This document shows, piece by piece, positions 63,399-64,000 of a stretch of DNA of 64,000 nucleotides. The stretch lies in contig NZ_JACHXA010000001.1 of assembly GCF_014191775.1 (NCBI RefSeq), forward strand, positions 434,001-498,000. The letters run 5' to 3'. This DNA is from Limibacillus halophilus. GTDB taxonomy: Bacteria > Pseudomonadota > Alphaproteobacteria > Kiloniellales > CECT-8803. The stretch's first letter is position 1, and the number at the start of each line of letters is the position of its first letter. The notes beneath the pieces are model-generated. The model worked only from the letters and a program-made list of their open reading frames with translations, was not told the origin of the DNA and made no database searches. The position numbers and the translations under genes are program-made.

Positions 63399-64000
63399 CT
63401 AACTGACTGCAGCCCTCACTCCTTGGGCATCGAATAGGTGCGCCGCCGTCGGGTTCCAGCCGATATGCACCGCTTCGCCCAGTTTCAGGTTGCTATGGCC
63501 GGCCGTGCGTACCGCCAGGCCCTGGCCACCAATTTCAAGGCTGACAACGGAATCGGCGCCCAAGTAGTCGATGGCGGTGACCCTTGCTGGCACGCCCTCG
63601 TCACAAAACTCAATGTCCTCGGGTCGCAAGCCGAGATGCCAGCCCTCGTCTGCCTCAAATGATATGGCCCCTTGGTCCCCCAGGCCGACTATACCCGTGC
63701 CGTTGGCCGTTCTCGAAAGACGCAGAAGGTTCATAGGGGGAAGTCCGAGAAAACGAGCGGCGAAGGCGGTTTGGGGGCGATTGTAGAGCGTGTCTGGGGT
63801 GCCGATTTGTTCGCATCGACCGTCACGCAGCAACACAACCTGATCAGCCATCGACATAGCTTCCGTCTGGTCGTGAGTGACATAGACCATCGTGATTCCC
63901 AACTTCCGTTGCAGGCCACGAATCTCAGCCCGCATTTCACCGCGCAGCTTGGCGTCGAGGTTCGACAGCGGTTCGTCCATCAGGCAAACTGGGTACTCGG
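63399..64000 (-). CDS. ABC transporter ATP-binding protein (UgpC/MalK family), partial
   Basis: The C-terminal 200 codons of the ATPase; the start, Walker A and signature lie beyond the right edge. Walker B reads VCLMDEPLSNLD, followed by the switch His in YVTHDQTEAMSMAD, then NRPQTAFAARFLGLPPMNLL and a TOBE domain (HLGLRPEDIEF). 'GLPPMNLL' resembles UgpC 'GSPAMNFL'. It is the first gene of this ABC operon seen here; the 160-bp gap to the binding-protein gene contains only a weak ACCGGT/ACCGGT hairpin (63368-63385). VCL in place of the usual VFL before Walker B is minor. Confidence 0.93.
   Translation of the reverse strand, partial: EYPVCLMDEPLSNLDAKLRGEMRAEIRGLQRKLGITMVYVTHDQTEAMSMADQVVLLRDGRCEQIGTPDTLYNRPQTAFAARFLGLPPMNLLRLSRTANGTGIVGLGDQGAISFEADEGWHLGLRPEDIEFCDEGVPARVTAIDYLGADSVVSLEIGGQGLAVRTAGHSNLKLGEAVHIGWNPTAAHLFDAQGVRAAVS

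Noticed and set aside
1-64000. Search for tRNA, rRNA, CRISPR, insertion sequence or prophage features
   Set aside because: I saw no tandem spacer-repeat pattern, transposase motif, terminal inverted repeats, integrase or cloverleaf-like sequence; the intergenic gaps are short and accounted for above.

Overview
The window is a gene-dense stretch of a bacterial chromosome, moderately GC-rich, without rRNA, tRNA, CRISPR array or recognisable insertion sequence. Gene content (three TRAP dicarboxylate-type transporters, polyamine-, peptide- and sugar/glycerol-3-phosphate-type ABC transporters, CoxMSL-type molybdenum hydroxylase, class III CoA-transferase, two HyuA/HyuB pairs, GntR/FCD, BetI-like, LysR, LuxR and XRE-cupin regulators) fits a metabolically versatile alphaproteobacterium, probably a marine or soil Rhodospirillales-like lineage. 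That placement is inferred from gene content and protein style, not from a marker gene. Almost everything here is uptake and catabolism of small organic acids and nitrogen compounds.

1-13.9 kb: a leftward run of nine genes (class V aminotransferase, TRAP dctP-dctQ-dctM, crotonase-fold enzyme, CaiB-type CoA-transferase, and FAD, [2Fe-2S] and Mo subunits of a xanthine dehydrogenase/CO dehydrogenase family hydroxylase, the last running off the left edge) faces a rightward pair: a 1,000-residue FAD/Fe-S 2-hydroxyacid dehydrogenase and a GntR/FCD regulator. Four copies of a near-palindromic TGCATACA box lie in the two promoter regions and probably make this one regulon. Between the arms lies a broken sulfotransferase-TPR gene read in three frames.

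14-29.7 kb: a membrane diguanylate cyclase, a PhyH-type dioxygenase, glpD-glpK, an L-2-hydroxyglutarate oxidase-like enzyme, a NylB/esterase-like serine hydrolase behind a polyamine-type ABC operon (potA-B-C-F order) with a LuxR regulator, a CDP-alcohol phosphatidyltransferase, a long single-pass SPOR protein and a small cysteine-containing unknown.

29.7-37.4 kb: a BetI-like regulator and peptide-type binding protein, divergent from a HalD/BesD-like Fe(II)/2-oxoglutarate oxygenase; a proline racemase family enzyme; the C-terminal remnant of a cis-3-hydroxyproline dehydratase-like enolase; a TPR methyltransferase; an FMN split-barrel protein and a divergent LysR regulator.

37.4-59 kb: what looks like a cyclic amide/imide or N-carbamoyl compound catabolic island. 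It has two paralogous TRAP transporters, an isochorismatase-type amidohydrolase, an imidazolonepropionase-like amidohydrolase, an SDR, a PuuB-like amine oxidase with PuuR-like regulator and DMT exporter, two tandem hyuA-hyuB pairs and a nitrilase-family hydrolase. A strong bidirectional terminator closes the hyu operon.

59-64 kb: a UgpABEC-like ABC operon, with its ATPase cut by the right edge, ending in an endonuclease/exonuclease/phosphatase family enzyme. Start codons were chosen from Shine-Dalgarno spacing and family alignment by eye. Functions rest on recognisable motifs; no database search was possible.
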